DNA of 50,079 nt from Candidatus Zhuqueibacterota bacterium (GCA_016934825.1 JAFGSB010000130.1:1-50079), one strand, 5' to 3'. Positions 7,565 through 16,340 are shown, numbered from the stretch's first letter. Made by a program: numbers and translations. Notes: generated by a model not told the origin, from the letters alone.

Positions 7565-8383
7565 ATGCAAATTTGGCCAAATGGGGAGTCACCTTGTATT
7601 TGGATGGAAGCCGGGATCATTGATTTCAAGCTTTGTGATCGAAATCATACTTGTGATGACTGCCCGTTTAATAAAATCATGACAAATGGCGAGCATGCTT
7701 ACCATATCAATCATTTTATCAATCATGAAGAAGTTACTGCGATTCAGGAAGAGGCTTCAGATATCGGGTTCAAATATAAAAATGATCCGAAAAAATCATT
7801 CGATATCTTTGAAAGGTTTCGCCATTTTACATTTGATCCCGATATTTATTATGGTAATTATTATTGGTTTTCGGAATTGACCGAAAAAACGAAAATACGA
7901 ATCGGCTTGAATTTTAACGCCTTGAAAATGCTTCCCCCGCTTAAGGAGATAATTATCACACAGCCGGGTGTTACGCTGGAAAAGGGAAAACCGTTGTGCT
8001 GGTTGTTTACAAACCTCGGATCACTTTCTCTCAATGCACCCTTGAATGGTAAAGTGATAAAAATTAATCCCAAATTGCTATCTCAAATTAATACTTTTAA
8101 TGAAAATCATAAAGTATGGATTTTGGAGCTTTTGATACCGAACATGCAAAATCAGTTGAAAACTCTTTTAAAGGGGGATAAAGCGAAACAATTTCTTATG
8201 GAACAGCAAAATCTCATTATCAATACATTTGATACATATATTAAAAGAATTTCTCATGAAACGGAGCCTACTCTTCAGGATGGGGGCATGCTCTTATTTA
8301 GATTGGAAAATGTGATCGGTCCCCAGAAATATTTGGAGATAATTACACATTTATTCCATGACTCAAATTCTAAAAGCCGTTAA
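7565..8383 (+). CDS. Soluble GcvH-like protein 3 with N-terminal Cys motif
   Basis: This 272-residue third paralogue has no membrane helix. Residues 11-33 carry four cysteines (C11, C24, C30, C33) in a CIWM-AG-KLC-TCDDCPF arrangement that could bind a metal or an Fe-S cluster. The GcvH-like barrel follows at about 105-205 (GVTLEKGKPLCWL, APLNGKVIKINP, WILELLIP), and the C-terminal tail has LQDGG as in the other two. At the lipoyl-lysine position there is L151 with no lysine adjacent, so it cannot be a standard lipoyl carrier. Last of the structural genes before the regulators. Function unknown; a soluble adaptor to the membrane complex is inference. Confidence 0.8.
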   Translation: MQIWPNGESPCIWMEAGIIDFKLCDRNHTCDDCPFNKIMTNGEHAYHINHFINHEEVTAIQEEASDIGFKYKNDPKKSFDIFERFRHFTFDPDIYYGNYYWFSELTEKTKIRIGLNFNALKMLPPLKEIIITQPGVTLEKGKPLCWLFTNLGSLSLNAPLNGKVIKINPKLLSQINTFNENHKVWILELLIPNMQNQLKTLLKGDKAKQFLMEQQNLIINTFDTYIKRISHETEPTLQDGGMLLFRLENVIGPQKYLEIITHLFHDSNSKSR

Positions 8384-8677
8384 CCTGATCACTTTTCAAT
8401 TAGTGCTGTAACTGCTGTCCGATAGAGACTCGCCATATTGTTATTTCATTAATTCAACATAAATAATTATCATGAAATATAAACTTACCGGTTCGCAATC
8501 AGGGGGAATTGTATATTATTTAAAACATATTACAAGAATTTCCGGTCGAAATGCCGGATACCGTTGTTTTATTTTTAGTACAACATTGTTGTGAAGCTAA
8601 GATTCATGTTGATATTTAACGCTTTATTTTTTATACTGAGTAAAGTATTTTATGAATAATTTTGTCAATAAAGCAGA
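8384..8677. other. 294-bp gap between structural and regulatory genes; nothing firm
   Basis: No ORF with a ribosome site. Near 8580 there is a short palindrome ACAACATTGTTGT and just before it a weak CCGG hairpin; either might serve an internal promoter or attenuator. No sigma-54 consensus was found here. Confidence 0.4.
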
Positions 8678-10312
8678 ATGAAGATTCGTATTACTCAAAC
8701 CCTTAGTTTTCGGCTGTTTAGTCTGGTCTCGGCAGTTATGACTGTTGGATTCTGTTTTTATACCTATCATACCGTTACGACCCACACAAACCAGGTTCTT
8801 GAAAGAGTATATGAAAGCGCAGACAGCGCCAGCGATATCATCAAAAGATCCACTCGTTATGGTATGCTGTTAAACCGCAAAGATGATGTACATCATATTA
8901 TTAACACGATTGCCCAGGAAAAGAATGTTGAAGGTATTCGTATTTATAATAAAAAGGGGGATATTATATTTTCAACAATTCCTTCCGAACAAAACACATC
9001 CGTTGATATGAAAGCGGAAGCATGTAATATATGTCATAGTGAAGAACAGCCGTTGGAATCATTACCAACTAAAAATCGAAGAAGGATTTACAGAACCGTT
9101 GACGGTAAAAGGGTGTTGGGTGTGATCAACCCTATTGATAATGAATTTGAATGTTATAATGCCGCCTGTCATGCTCATAGCGGTGAGCAGACAATACTGG
9201 GCGTTCTGGATGTAAAAATGTCTCTTGACTCTGTCGATAAACAACTCAGGCACAGTCGAAATTCATTAATTATCAACGCCGTTTTTATTGTCTTAGGTGT
9301 GGCCGTTTTATCAGGTTTATTTATTTATTTTGTCGTGAGAAAACGAGTTAAAAAATTAATTGTCGGCACAAAAGAAATCGCCAGGGGACATTTGAAACAT
9401 AAAATCGAAATACAAAGTAAAGATGAAATCGGTCAACTCGCGTACGCATTTAATTATATGACAAGTGAACTGGATAAAGCAAGAGCCGAAATCACAAACT
9501 GGTCAAGTTCCCTGGAAGAAAAAGTTGTGCAAAAGACCAGACAACTGGAAAAAACCCAGGAACAAATGATAAGGATTGAAAAGCTCGCCTCGCTTGGTAA
9601 GCTTTCCTCAACCGTGGCACATGAAATCAATAACCCGCTGGCAGGTTGTTTAAATTTTACCATGTTAACTTTGCGTATAATGGACAATCATGAATTAACC
9701 ACAGAACGGAAAGCTTCGGTCATTAAATATCTTAATATAATAAAATCAGAGATTACCCGCTGCGGCGACATTGTAAAAAATATGCTTGTTTTTGCCAAAC
9801 AATCCGGTGGTGAATTTACAATGGAACATTTGCACAACCTGATTACTTCCAGCGTCATGCTGGTTAGTCATAAAATGAGCCTGAAAGAAATTAAAGTACA
9901 AAAAAATCTCGCGTGTAAAGATGATATGATTTTATGTGATTCGGGACAAATCCGGCAGGCGCTGATCGCATTATTTGTAAATGCCATTGAAGCAATGGGA
10001 AAAGGGGGTATGTTGACAGTTGAAACAAAAAGTTCTGAAAAGGATGATTCCATTATCCTGATCATAATGGATACGGGAAGCGGTATGTCGGAGGATATCA
10101 TCAGCCAGATTTTTGATCCCTTTTTCACGACCAAAAAGGAGGGGAAAGGCGTTGGTTTGGGTCTTTCGGTTGTATATGGGATCCTTGAAAGACATAAAGG
10201 GAAAATTAGCGTAACGTCCCGGAAAAATGAAGGTACGACCTTTACGATTGAACTTTTAAGAAAACCGGATATAAATGTCACTCAAATCGAAGAAAATAAT
10301 GTTTTGAACTGA
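8678..10312 (+). CDS. Membrane sensor histidine kinase with c-haem-type motifs in periplasmic domain
   Basis: This 544-residue kinase has two membrane helices (about 12-32 and 195-215) bracketing a periplasmic sensor. The sensor holds CNICH (116-120) and C159-x4-C164-H165 in ECYNAACHAH. The first is a canonical CxxCH haem site, the second a CX4CH variant. A HAMP domain follows, then a dimerisation domain with HEINNPLAG (phospho-acceptor H315) and a HATPase with NAIEAM, DTGSGMS and GVGLGLS. Kinases with this sensor type occur in Deltaproteobacteria; haem-based redox or gas sensing is the plausible input. The next gene, 12 bp on, encodes its likely partner. The ribosome site at the chosen ATG is weak. 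Confidence 0.9.
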   Translation: MKIRITQTLSFRLFSLVSAVMTVGFCFYTYHTVTTHTNQVLERVYESADSASDIIKRSTRYGMLLNRKDDVHHIINTIAQEKNVEGIRIYNKKGDIIFSTIPSEQNTSVDMKAEACNICHSEEQPLESLPTKNRRRIYRTVDGKRVLGVINPIDNEFECYNAACHAHSGEQTILGVLDVKMSLDSVDKQLRHSRNSLIINAVFIVLGVAVLSGLFIYFVVRKRVKKLIVGTKEIARGHLKHKIEIQSKDEIGQLAYAFNYMTSELDKARAEITNWSSSLEEKVVQKTRQLEKTQEQMIRIEKLASLGKLSSTVAHEINNPLAGCLNFTMLTLRIMDNHELTTERKASVIKYLNIIKSEITRCGDIVKNMLVFAKQSGGEFTMEHLHNLITSSVMLVSHKMSLKEIKVQKNLACKDDMILCDSGQIRQALIALFVNAIEAMGKGGMLTVETKSSEKDDSIILIIMDTGSGMSEDIISQIFDPFFTTKKEGKGVGLGLSVVYGILERHKGKISVTSRKNEGTTFTIELLRKPDINVTQIEENNVLN

Positions 10313-10324
10313 GGAATAAGATAA

Positions 10325-11674
10325 ATGGAAATTAAAAAAGATCAGTATCATTTACTTATTGTTGATGATGAGGAATCCGTCCGCCAATCGCTTCATAACT
10401 GGTTTCTTGAAGATGGTTATTATGTAAAAACCGCAAAGGATGCCTATGAAGCACTGGCCATCATGGAACAGGAATCCTGGCATTTGGTGCTTTTGGATAT
10501 AAAAATGCCCGGTATGGATGGTATTGAATTACAGCGTAAAATTAAAAGTTTTAACAAAGATATCATTATTATCATTATGACGGCATTTGCTTCGGTTGAA
10601 ACGGCTGTAAAAGCTTTAAAACAAGATGCTTACGATTATATCGTGAAACCCTTTAATCCTGATGATTTGAGCCGTCTTATTCGAAATGCGATCAAACAGA
10701 TTGAACTGCGCAGTGAAAATATCCAGTTACGGCAGAAAATTAACAAACTGGAGCAACGGGACGAATTGATCGGTAACAGTGAACAAATCAAACATGTAAT
10801 GAACCTGGTAAAAACTGTCGCGCCATCCAATTCGACCGTTGTGATAAGAGGGGAGAGCGGGACCGGCAAGGAGCTTGTGGCCCGCGCCATTCATTGTCAC
10901 AGTAACCGACGTTATCATCCAATCATACCCGTCAACTGCGGCGCGTTATCTGAGACATTACTGGAAAGTGAACTTTTCGGTCACGAAAAGGGTGCATTTA
11001 CCGGCGCCCAGAGTATGCGAAAGGGAAAATTTGAACTCGCGGATCAGGGCACACTATTTCTGGATGAGATCGGCAACATCAGCCAAAAAATGCAGATGGA
11101 ATTGCTTCGTGTGCTCGAGACCAAACAATTCACCCGGGTCGGAGGCAACCAGTTAATCAATGTCGATATCCGGCTCATTTGTGCCACAAACTATAATTTG
11201 GAAAAGGCTGTTGAGGAGGGAAATTTCCGAGAAGACCTCTATTATCGAATTAATGTTTTTACGATTGTTCTTCCGCCGCTCCGGGAAAGACGTTCCGATA
11301 TTCCACTACTGGCGCAGCATTTTATCAACAAGTACTCGCGGGCAATGAATAAAGCCATTACTGAAATTACACCGGAAGCTCTGAATATTTTAATACATCA
11401 TGAATGGCCCGGAAATGTCCGGGAACTTGAAAATGCAATAGAACGTGCCATGGTTGTTGGAAAACCACCAACTATTGTACCGGAAAATTTACCGTTTCAG
11501 TTAACAACCCGATCAAGCGAACCGACTTTGGATACGCTTGATTCGGTCGAAAAGAAACATATCTCTTATGTTCTGTCGAAATCTGCCTGGAATATTTCCC
11601 AGGCCGCAAAAATTCTCAATATTGATCGTGTAACACTGTATAACAAGATTAAAAAGTACGGAATACAAAAATAG
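10325..11674 (+). CDS. NtrC-family sigma-54-dependent response regulator
   Basis: This 449-residue protein has the receiver-AAA+-Fis layout. In the receiver, the acidic pocket LIVDDEE and D58 (LLDIKMPGMDG) are intact, with T in IMTAFAS and K in IVKPF. The central domain has GESGTGKE (Walker A), the sigma-54 contact loop GAFTGA and FLDEIG (Walker B). The C-terminus has a Fis-type HTH (NISQAAKILNIDRVTLY). It is encoded directly after its cognate kinase and inside an operon that begins with a sigma-54 promoter, so positive autoregulation of the respiratory genes is likely. Confidence 0.95.
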   Translation: MEIKKDQYHLLIVDDEESVRQSLHNWFLEDGYYVKTAKDAYEALAIMEQESWHLVLLDIKMPGMDGIELQRKIKSFNKDIIIIIMTAFASVETAVKALKQDAYDYIVKPFNPDDLSRLIRNAIKQIELRSENIQLRQKINKLEQRDELIGNSEQIKHVMNLVKTVAPSNSTVVIRGESGTGKELVARAIHCHSNRRYHPIIPVNCGALSETLLESELFGHEKGAFTGAQSMRKGKFELADQGTLFLDEIGNISQKMQMELLRVLETKQFTRVGGNQLINVDIRLICATNYNLEKAVEEGNFREDLYYRINVFTIVLPPLRERRSDIPLLAQHFINKYSRAMNKAITEITPEALNILIHHEWPGNVRELENAIERAMVVGKPPTIVPENLPFQLTTRSSEPTLDTLDSVEKKHISYVLSKSAWNISQAAKILNIDRVTLYNKIKKYGIQK

Positions 11675-11680
11675 TAATTA

Positions 11681-12217
11681 ATGGCTTCTATTCATATTAT
11701 TCCTGTTCATATTTTGGACAGAAAAATACTCACACCTTTGTCCAAAGAGATCAGTCATCAATTTGGCCTGCAAACCAGTATTTATAATATCGAGTTTGAC
11801 GTTTCTTTTGCTTACGATCCCTTTAGAAACCAATATCATTCTACAAAATTAATTTCGGGTATCAGAAATTTGATCGATTCCCCGAGTAACAAATACCTGG
11901 CCGTAACCGAATTAGATTTGTTTATACCGATCCTGACCTATGTTTTCGGCGAAGCCCAGTTGAACGGGCCCGTTTCCATTGTATCCACTAAACGGTTACA
12001 ACCGGAATTTTATGGTCTTCCGTGGGATGAGAATGTAGCGCTGGACAGGTTAAAAAAAGAGGCGGTTCATGAGCTCGGTCATACTTTTGGGCTTCATCAT
12101 TGTCCGGACTTTCAATGTGTGCTTCATTCCTCGACCTATGTTGAAGAAATCGATTTTAAACTGGTGACTTTATGTGAAAATTGTCTGCTTACGTTAAAAA
12201 AAAATATGTTATTATAA
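11681..12217 (+). CDS. amzA: Archaemetzincin-family zinc peptidase
   Basis: This 178-residue protein matches the small cytosolic archaemetzincins. The active-site motif HELGHTFGLHHC spans 130-141 (H130, E131, H134, H140, C141), followed by C146 and the C165-x2-C168 pair of the second zinc site. The residue that should be the Met-turn methionine (C-x-M) is L148 in C-V-L. No signal peptide. It lies 6 bp after the response-regulator gene, so it is probably co-transcribed with the respiratory module; a physiological link is not known. Archaemetzincin substrates remain poorly defined, so function beyond metallopeptidase is open. Confidence 0.88.
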   Translation: MASIHIIPVHILDRKILTPLSKEISHQFGLQTSIYNIEFDVSFAYDPFRNQYHSTKLISGIRNLIDSPSNKYLAVTELDLFIPILTYVFGEAQLNGPVSIVSTKRLQPEFYGLPWDENVALDRLKKEAVHELGHTFGLHHCPDFQCVLHSSTYVEEIDFKLVTLCENCLLTLKKNMLL

Positions 12218-12232
12218 ATTGTTATCTTTTGG

Positions 12233-12964
12233 TTACTCTTCATCCTCAAAATTCGATCCGCTTATCCCGAATATAAGATTAAAATATAGCCCTTCCAAAC
12301 CGATATCCGGCCCCTCTGGCAGATTTTCGGATGTGCCGTTAATCTTCCAATCGCCGGCACCGGTTGAATAATTATATCCTGCCCGGATCCCGAAAACGAT
12401 GTTCGCTTCGTCAATATCACTGCCTCTCAGGTTTATATTATAATCAATTCCAAGGGAGGCATTAAAAAAAAAGTTGTTGGTGCTCATATTGGTGCCGGTT
12501 AGTGGATTGTTGATGATGTCCTCGAAAACCAGATCCTTTGTATCTTTATTTATCTTATAATTAAATACACAACTACCAACCCCCAGCAGTGGATAAATAT
12601 GCAGAGATTTATTTTCAAACAGCAGCCTCCCTAATTCTAATTTTACAAAACCTCCGCCTAATTTGGTTTTATAGCCGTTGGTCGTTTCCTGTGCTGAGGA
12701 CAGCCCCGCGCCTTCCCCGGAAACCACCCATTTATTTATTAAAAACAATCCGCCTCCTCCGAATGCAAACAGGGATTCCACGGGGTCCGGATATTGGATC
12801 GTACTTGATTGCAGAATTGATTTAAAACCGGTTGTATTTATATATTGCTGTCCAATGGTAACATATCCCATACCGGTGAACCTATTTTTCAGAGTCCGAC
12901 CGCTAACGCTGCTAATTGTCGAAAAAATCATTACTATGATTAATAGAATACGTATTCTTTGCAT
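12233..12964 (-). CDS. Putative outer-membrane beta-barrel protein
   Basis: This 243-residue protein has an N-terminal signal peptide (hydrophobic residues 5-18, then SVSGR) and many short amphipathic strands rich in Gly and aromatics (FGGGGLFL, LYFNLIFGISG), typical of small porin-like barrels. The last strands do not end exactly in Phe; an acidic EDEE tail follows. No specific family recognised. Its stop lies 15 bp from the convergent archaemetzincin stop, with no obvious terminator between. Monocistronic. Confidence 0.65.
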   Translation of the reverse strand: MQRIRILLIIVMIFSTISSVSGRTLKNRFTGMGYVTIGQQYINTTGFKSILQSSTIQYPDPVESLFAFGGGGLFLINKWVVSGEGAGLSSAQETTNGYKTKLGGGFVKLELGRLLFENKSLHIYPLLGVGSCVFNYKINKDTKDLVFEDIINNPLTGTNMSTNNFFFNASLGIDYNINLRGSDIDEANIVFGIRAGYNYSTGAGDWKINGTSENLPEGPDIGLEGLYFNLIFGISGSNFEDEE

Positions 12965-13045
12965 GAATAACTCCCAAGTTCATTTTTCATTTATAATAAT
13001 ATAAAAATTTTTCGTGGTCCAAATTTAGAAATTATGTTAAATGTT

Positions 13046-13074
13046 ACTGGTGCCCGGTTAACGGACACGGGTGG
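13046..13074. repeat. REP-like intergenic palindrome, copy 1
   Basis: CTGGTGCCCGG-TTAA-CGGACACGGGTGG: arms of the GTGCCCG/CGGACAC type around TTAA. It lies upstream of the barrel gene and downstream of the FG-GAP gene. Related copies are at 14929, 17047, 30907 and 45083. Confidence 0.6.
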
Positions 13075-13240
13075 CTAAATATAGGAAATTTCTTATAATA
13101 CCCAAAAGGTTTATTTTTTGTGTGTGAATAATAACATGGGAAATTCCGGTTGAATAATTTTGTAATTAAAATAAAAATGTTCTTTTAAAAAAGTGGCACT
13201 TGTGGTTTAAATATTATATGTGATGTTATGGATACCTGAG

Positions 13241-14449
13241 TTATTTTTTTACAACGGCGTCATTCCGCCACACATGTAAATACTTGTAGTGATCCCATGC
13301 CGCGCTGATTATATCCGTATCTCCGTCGCCGTCCAGATCGGAAAGTTGTGTCCCCAAATGACTTTCCTTGCCCGTGTCAATTAAATGTTCCGTAAAATTA
13401 CCTTTTCCATCATTCTCCCAGATTTGTAATTTATAAGTCAAACCTTTGTGTTCGTTTGTTACAATGTCACTATCACCGTCCCGGTCCATGTCGTCGACAT
13501 CAAGATTATTCATAGAATATTGTTGTACGACAAGATGCCTGATCCAGTCGCCGGACTTTGGATTTCGCGGCGCTTCAAACCAGAACAGATGGCTGTCGGG
13601 TTCCTCGCCGGGCCAGCGTTCTTCCGTGATGATTATATCCGGTTTTGCGTCGCCGTTAATATCCGCTATTTCTACTCTGTCTACCGCGTGTTCCGTAATT
13701 CCGGCCAGGTGCGTTTCCCATAGCCCTGAAACATCTCCAGGATTTTCCCACCAGACAAGTTTGACCGGTTCCTCGCCGTTCTCCGGGAAATCGCCGGCTG
13801 CGATGTCAATATCATGGTCTCCGTCAATGTCTCCGGTACCTATACCTTCATCGGAAGCTGTTTCAGCAATGCACCCGATTTGCCATGCCTCATTTTCAGG
13901 ATTTTGCGGTATTGCCAGACAGTAAATCCCGTCTTTCGCCGCAAGAAGAATTTCCTCTTTGCCGCCGGCAATGACCTGCGCCGTTTTAAAACCCTGTCCG
14001 TTTATATGATCGGTTCTGGGTATCTCTCCGATTTTGACTGCCTTCCAGGTATTACCCTGTACATCCTGGGCCTCCAACCAGTATACGGCCGGCAGTGCTT
14101 CGGCGATGATATCACTGAATTCATCCCGGTCCACATCGACAAACAGCATGCCGTCCACATTCTTTCCGAGATCGATCCGAACCCAGTTCCTGAGCGTTTC
14201 ATCCGTTGAATTTCTGTAAATATACCGACCGGCCAAAATGTCCTGATAATTATCCCCGTTTATATCTTTCATGTCCAATCCGAAATATCGCAGCCAGTCC
14301 GGTTCCTCATAATCACCCCATTTGGTTCGGCTGCTGTCCACCTGAATATAGGTCCATTTATCAAGTGTGAATGTTTTCGGTTGATGGAAGCAATTTCTGA
14401 TGGAAAATAATATAACGGCTAAAAGCAGGACAATCATATATTTTTTCAT
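13241..14449 (-). CDS. Secreted FG-GAP/VCBS-repeat protein
   Basis: This 402-residue protein has a signal peptide (residues 1-18, with a Cys at 20 that might be lipidated but lacks a good lipobox). At least six calcium-loop repeats of the D-x-D/N-x-D-G-x-x-D-I type follow: DINGDNYQDI, DVDRDEFSDI, DIDGDHDIDI, DINGDAKPDI, DMDRDGDSDI, DLDGDGDTDI. This builds a seven-bladed integrin-alpha-like propeller. Blades contain WWENPG and FWFEAP strands seen in environmental VCBS proteins. There is no enzyme domain or sorting tail. A GGAGTAA ribosome site precedes the ATG. Likely a surface or periplasmic binding protein; ligand unknown. Confidence 0.85.
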   Translation of the reverse strand: MKKYMIVLLLAVILFSIRNCFHQPKTFTLDKWTYIQVDSSRTKWGDYEEPDWLRYFGLDMKDINGDNYQDILAGRYIYRNSTDETLRNWVRIDLGKNVDGMLFVDVDRDEFSDIIAEALPAVYWLEAQDVQGNTWKAVKIGEIPRTDHINGQGFKTAQVIAGGKEEILLAAKDGIYCLAIPQNPENEAWQIGCIAETASDEGIGTGDIDGDHDIDIAAGDFPENGEEPVKLVWWENPGDVSGLWETHLAGITEHAVDRVEIADINGDAKPDIIITEERWPGEEPDSHLFWFEAPRNPKSGDWIRHLVVQQYSMNNLDVDDMDRDGDSDIVTNEHKGLTYKLQIWENDGKGNFTEHLIDTGKESHLGTQLSDLDGDGDTDIISAAWDHYKYLHVWRNDAVVKK

Positions 14450-14726
14450 AATTTACTCCTTAATGTTTTATAACGGAGTTTATTAAATGAATATAATGTT
14501 AATTCCTATTAAAATAAATAATGATTTCAAACTAAAAAAATATATGACATGGACAAAGGAAAGAGAATTTATTTCCAACCTGATGGTTTTAAATTTTTCA
14601 ACATATAACGGGTAATTAGATTAATTGTACAGGAATAATTCACAAGGAGGTTCTGTTTAATTTTTTAATTATAATTAATGTTGCAACACTCTTTATTAAA
14701 AAAGTGATTAATTTTCGGAGGTTGCT

Positions 14727-14849
14727 ATGAAAAAATTTGCATTACTATTATTAGGAATTACATTCATACTCCAGATCACTAATTCTTACGCGAAATATAA
14801 TCCCTCAATACACCAATTTCTGGTTAATCCCAGACACCGCCGCACCTAA
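14727..14849 (+). CDS. 40-residue secreted peptide
   Basis: ATG 14727 is preceded by a strong site (CGGAGG, 14716-14721). The product starts MKKFALLLLG, has a hydrophobic core to about residue 16 and a signal-peptidase site after SYA (20-22), leaving a mature peptide of 18 residues that is basic at its end (PRHRRT). No homologue recognised. It could be a genuine small exported peptide or the signal-peptide stub of a deleted larger gene; the sequence after the stop shows no continuation in other frames. Confidence 0.5.
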   Translation: MKKFALLLLGITFILQITNSYAKYNPSIHQFLVNPRHRRT

Positions 14850-14928
14850 CATTTTGTTTGAAATATTGGTTGATATATTTATATTTATAATCATTTTTGA
14901 AAATTTTTTGTTATTCAACTGAAATGTC

Positions 14929-14960
14929 ACTGGTGCCCGGATTTAACCGGACACTGGTGC
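14929..14960. repeat. REP-like intergenic palindrome, copy 2
   Basis: ACTGGTGCCCGG-ATTTAA-CCGGACACTGGTG: near-perfect arms. It ends only 17 bp before the MarR start codon, so in the message it would form a hairpin just upstream of the ribosome site, or in DNA act as an operator. Confidence 0.6.
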
Positions 14961-14977
14961 GAAATGGAGGGATTATA

Positions 14978-15427
14978 ATGAAAATTGAGCAGGAGATCAA
15001 ACAGAAGGAATTTCACAGCGAATACCATAAATTATTGATCAATATTTTTTTTACCAATAACCGGCTTTTAGAAAAAACGGTTGAACAATTAAAACCTTAT
15101 CAGCTCACGCCGAAACAATACAATGTGCTGAGAATTTTACGCGGCCAGTATCCGAATCCTGCGACCGTTAAATTAATACGTGATAGAATGCTCGATAAAA
15201 TGTCGGATGCGTCCCGGATTGTCGAGCGTCTGAGGGTTAAGGGATTGATCCGGAGAGAGATTTGCGATGATAACCGCAGGGCTGTTGATGTGCAAATAAC
15301 TGAAAAAGGTTTGAATTTATTAAAAGAATTGGATGAACAGGCCATAAAATGGGAACAAGCTTTAAAAACGCTAACAGTTGAGGAAGCAACTCAGCTCAAT
15401 TTTTTATTAGATAAATTAAGGGGCTAA
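14978..15427 (+). CDS. MarR-family transcriptional regulator
   Basis: This 149-residue winged-helix repressor has helices around LTPKQYNVLRIL, recognition region MSDASRIVERLRVKGL and wing RREICDDNRRAVDVQIT, the MarR signature. I start at ATG 14978, 6 bp after GGAGGG; upstream in-frame codons would read through the REP palindrome. No obvious target operon is adjacent: the convergent lipoprotein shares its terminator, and the small peptide gene lies upstream. The closely placed palindrome could be its own operator, but that palindrome type also occurs elsewhere. Confidence 0.9.
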   Translation: MKIEQEIKQKEFHSEYHKLLINIFFTNNRLLEKTVEQLKPYQLTPKQYNVLRILRGQYPNPATVKLIRDRMLDKMSDASRIVERLRVKGLIRREICDDNRRAVDVQITEKGLNLLKELDEQAIKWEQALKTLTVEEATQLNFLLDKLRG

Positions 15428-15466
15428 ACCTTTTAATATCCCGTTAATATACACATATAAGAAAAC

Positions 15467-15490
15467 GGGCATATTTATCAAAATATGCCC
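15467..15490. terminator. Bidirectional terminator between convergent genes
   Basis: GGGCATATTT-ATCA-AAATATGCCC is a perfect 10-bp stem with a 4-nt loop, placed between the stops of the MarR gene and the convergent lipoprotein gene. Confidence 0.75.
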
Positions 15491-15500
15491 TGATTATTAT

Positions 15501-16340
15501 TTATACCGGGGGTGCAATATCGTCATGATTTTCATCCCAGTATGCCGGCTGGCCGTTATTGTAATTCGGCACCTGTAAATATCCCGCCGTTGTGACCGAA
15601 TCCCAGAATATGATCGAATTGAAATTTTCCGATTTGTCAAAGAATTCAATCTTGCAGTCCGTATTCAGTACTGTATATTTTAATATATCACCATTGCCGT
15701 TTTCGTTTCCGGATACATTTGTAAATATTAAATTCCTGTCATTTTCATTATTATACTGCCAGTCAAGCTGGATAACTTTTTCCGGTGCGGCAGGCTTTTG
15801 CGGATTATAGATCACCCATTGACCTTTATCATTTTCCAGATTGGACCAGCCCTCATACCATTTGAAATTTTCAAGCGCCGGTTTATACGCGTTGTTTGTG
15901 ATGAACATTTCCCACTTTATTTTATTGTCCGTTATGTCAACCCAACCCGTTAATTCCGCCTTGAATGTCATTGTACCGTATTGTACCACATAAACCCAGT
16001 GAAATTTACCATCCGGTTCCAAAGTTGGTTTTTCAGTAATTGCGGCCACAAATACGGCAGTCGGCACCGCCATTCCCGTTAAAACGGCTGTATTAATTAA
16101 AGCAACCCGGATGACAGCATTGTTAAAATTTGATTTGGATTCGGGAGATGCGGCTTTTGCCAGAGAACCCGTATTTGAATTGAACATGGAAACGTCCAAA
16201 GTCATAGAGCCGGCCGGAGGTAAAGTCGGGGCGGTGGTTTCCGGCATTGTGTCGGTTGGATTCTTTTCACATCCAAATACCAGAAACAGAACCGGTAAAA
16301 TAATGAGACAAAATTTAATCCCAATTTTATAAAAATGCAT
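15501..16340 (-). CDS. Uncharacterised lipoprotein
   Basis: This 279-residue protein has a lipobox VFGC (C24) after a hydrophobic signal, then a Pro/Thr-rich spacer (TMPETTAPTLPPAG). The body is beta-rich with many Trp/Tyr (WVYVVQYGTMTF, WYEGWSNL) and resembles a small lipocalin-like or beta-sandwich fold, though no family is recognised. The start is set by a strong AAGGAGGA site. It is convergent with the MarR gene and shares its terminator. Probably an outer-membrane or periplasmic lipoprotein of unknown role. Confidence 0.7.
   Translation of the reverse strand: MHFYKIGIKFCLIILPVLFLVFGCEKNPTDTMPETTAPTLPPAGSMTLDVSMFNSNTGSLAKAASPESKSNFNNAVIRVALINTAVLTGMAVPTAVFVAAITEKPTLEPDGKFHWVYVVQYGTMTFKAELTGWVDITDNKIKWEMFITNNAYKPALENFKWYEGWSNLENDKGQWVIYNPQKPAAPEKVIQLDWQYNNENDRNLIFTNVSGNENGNGDILKYTVLNTDCKIEFFDKSENFNSIIFWDSVTTAGYLQVPNYNNGQPAYWDENHDDIAPPV

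Noticed and set aside
3767-8383. Glycine cleavage H-proteins (gcvH)
   Set aside because: The fold is similar but the lipoyl lysine is missing, there are extra membrane helices and C-terminal tails, and no gcvP/gcvT or lipoate genes are nearby.
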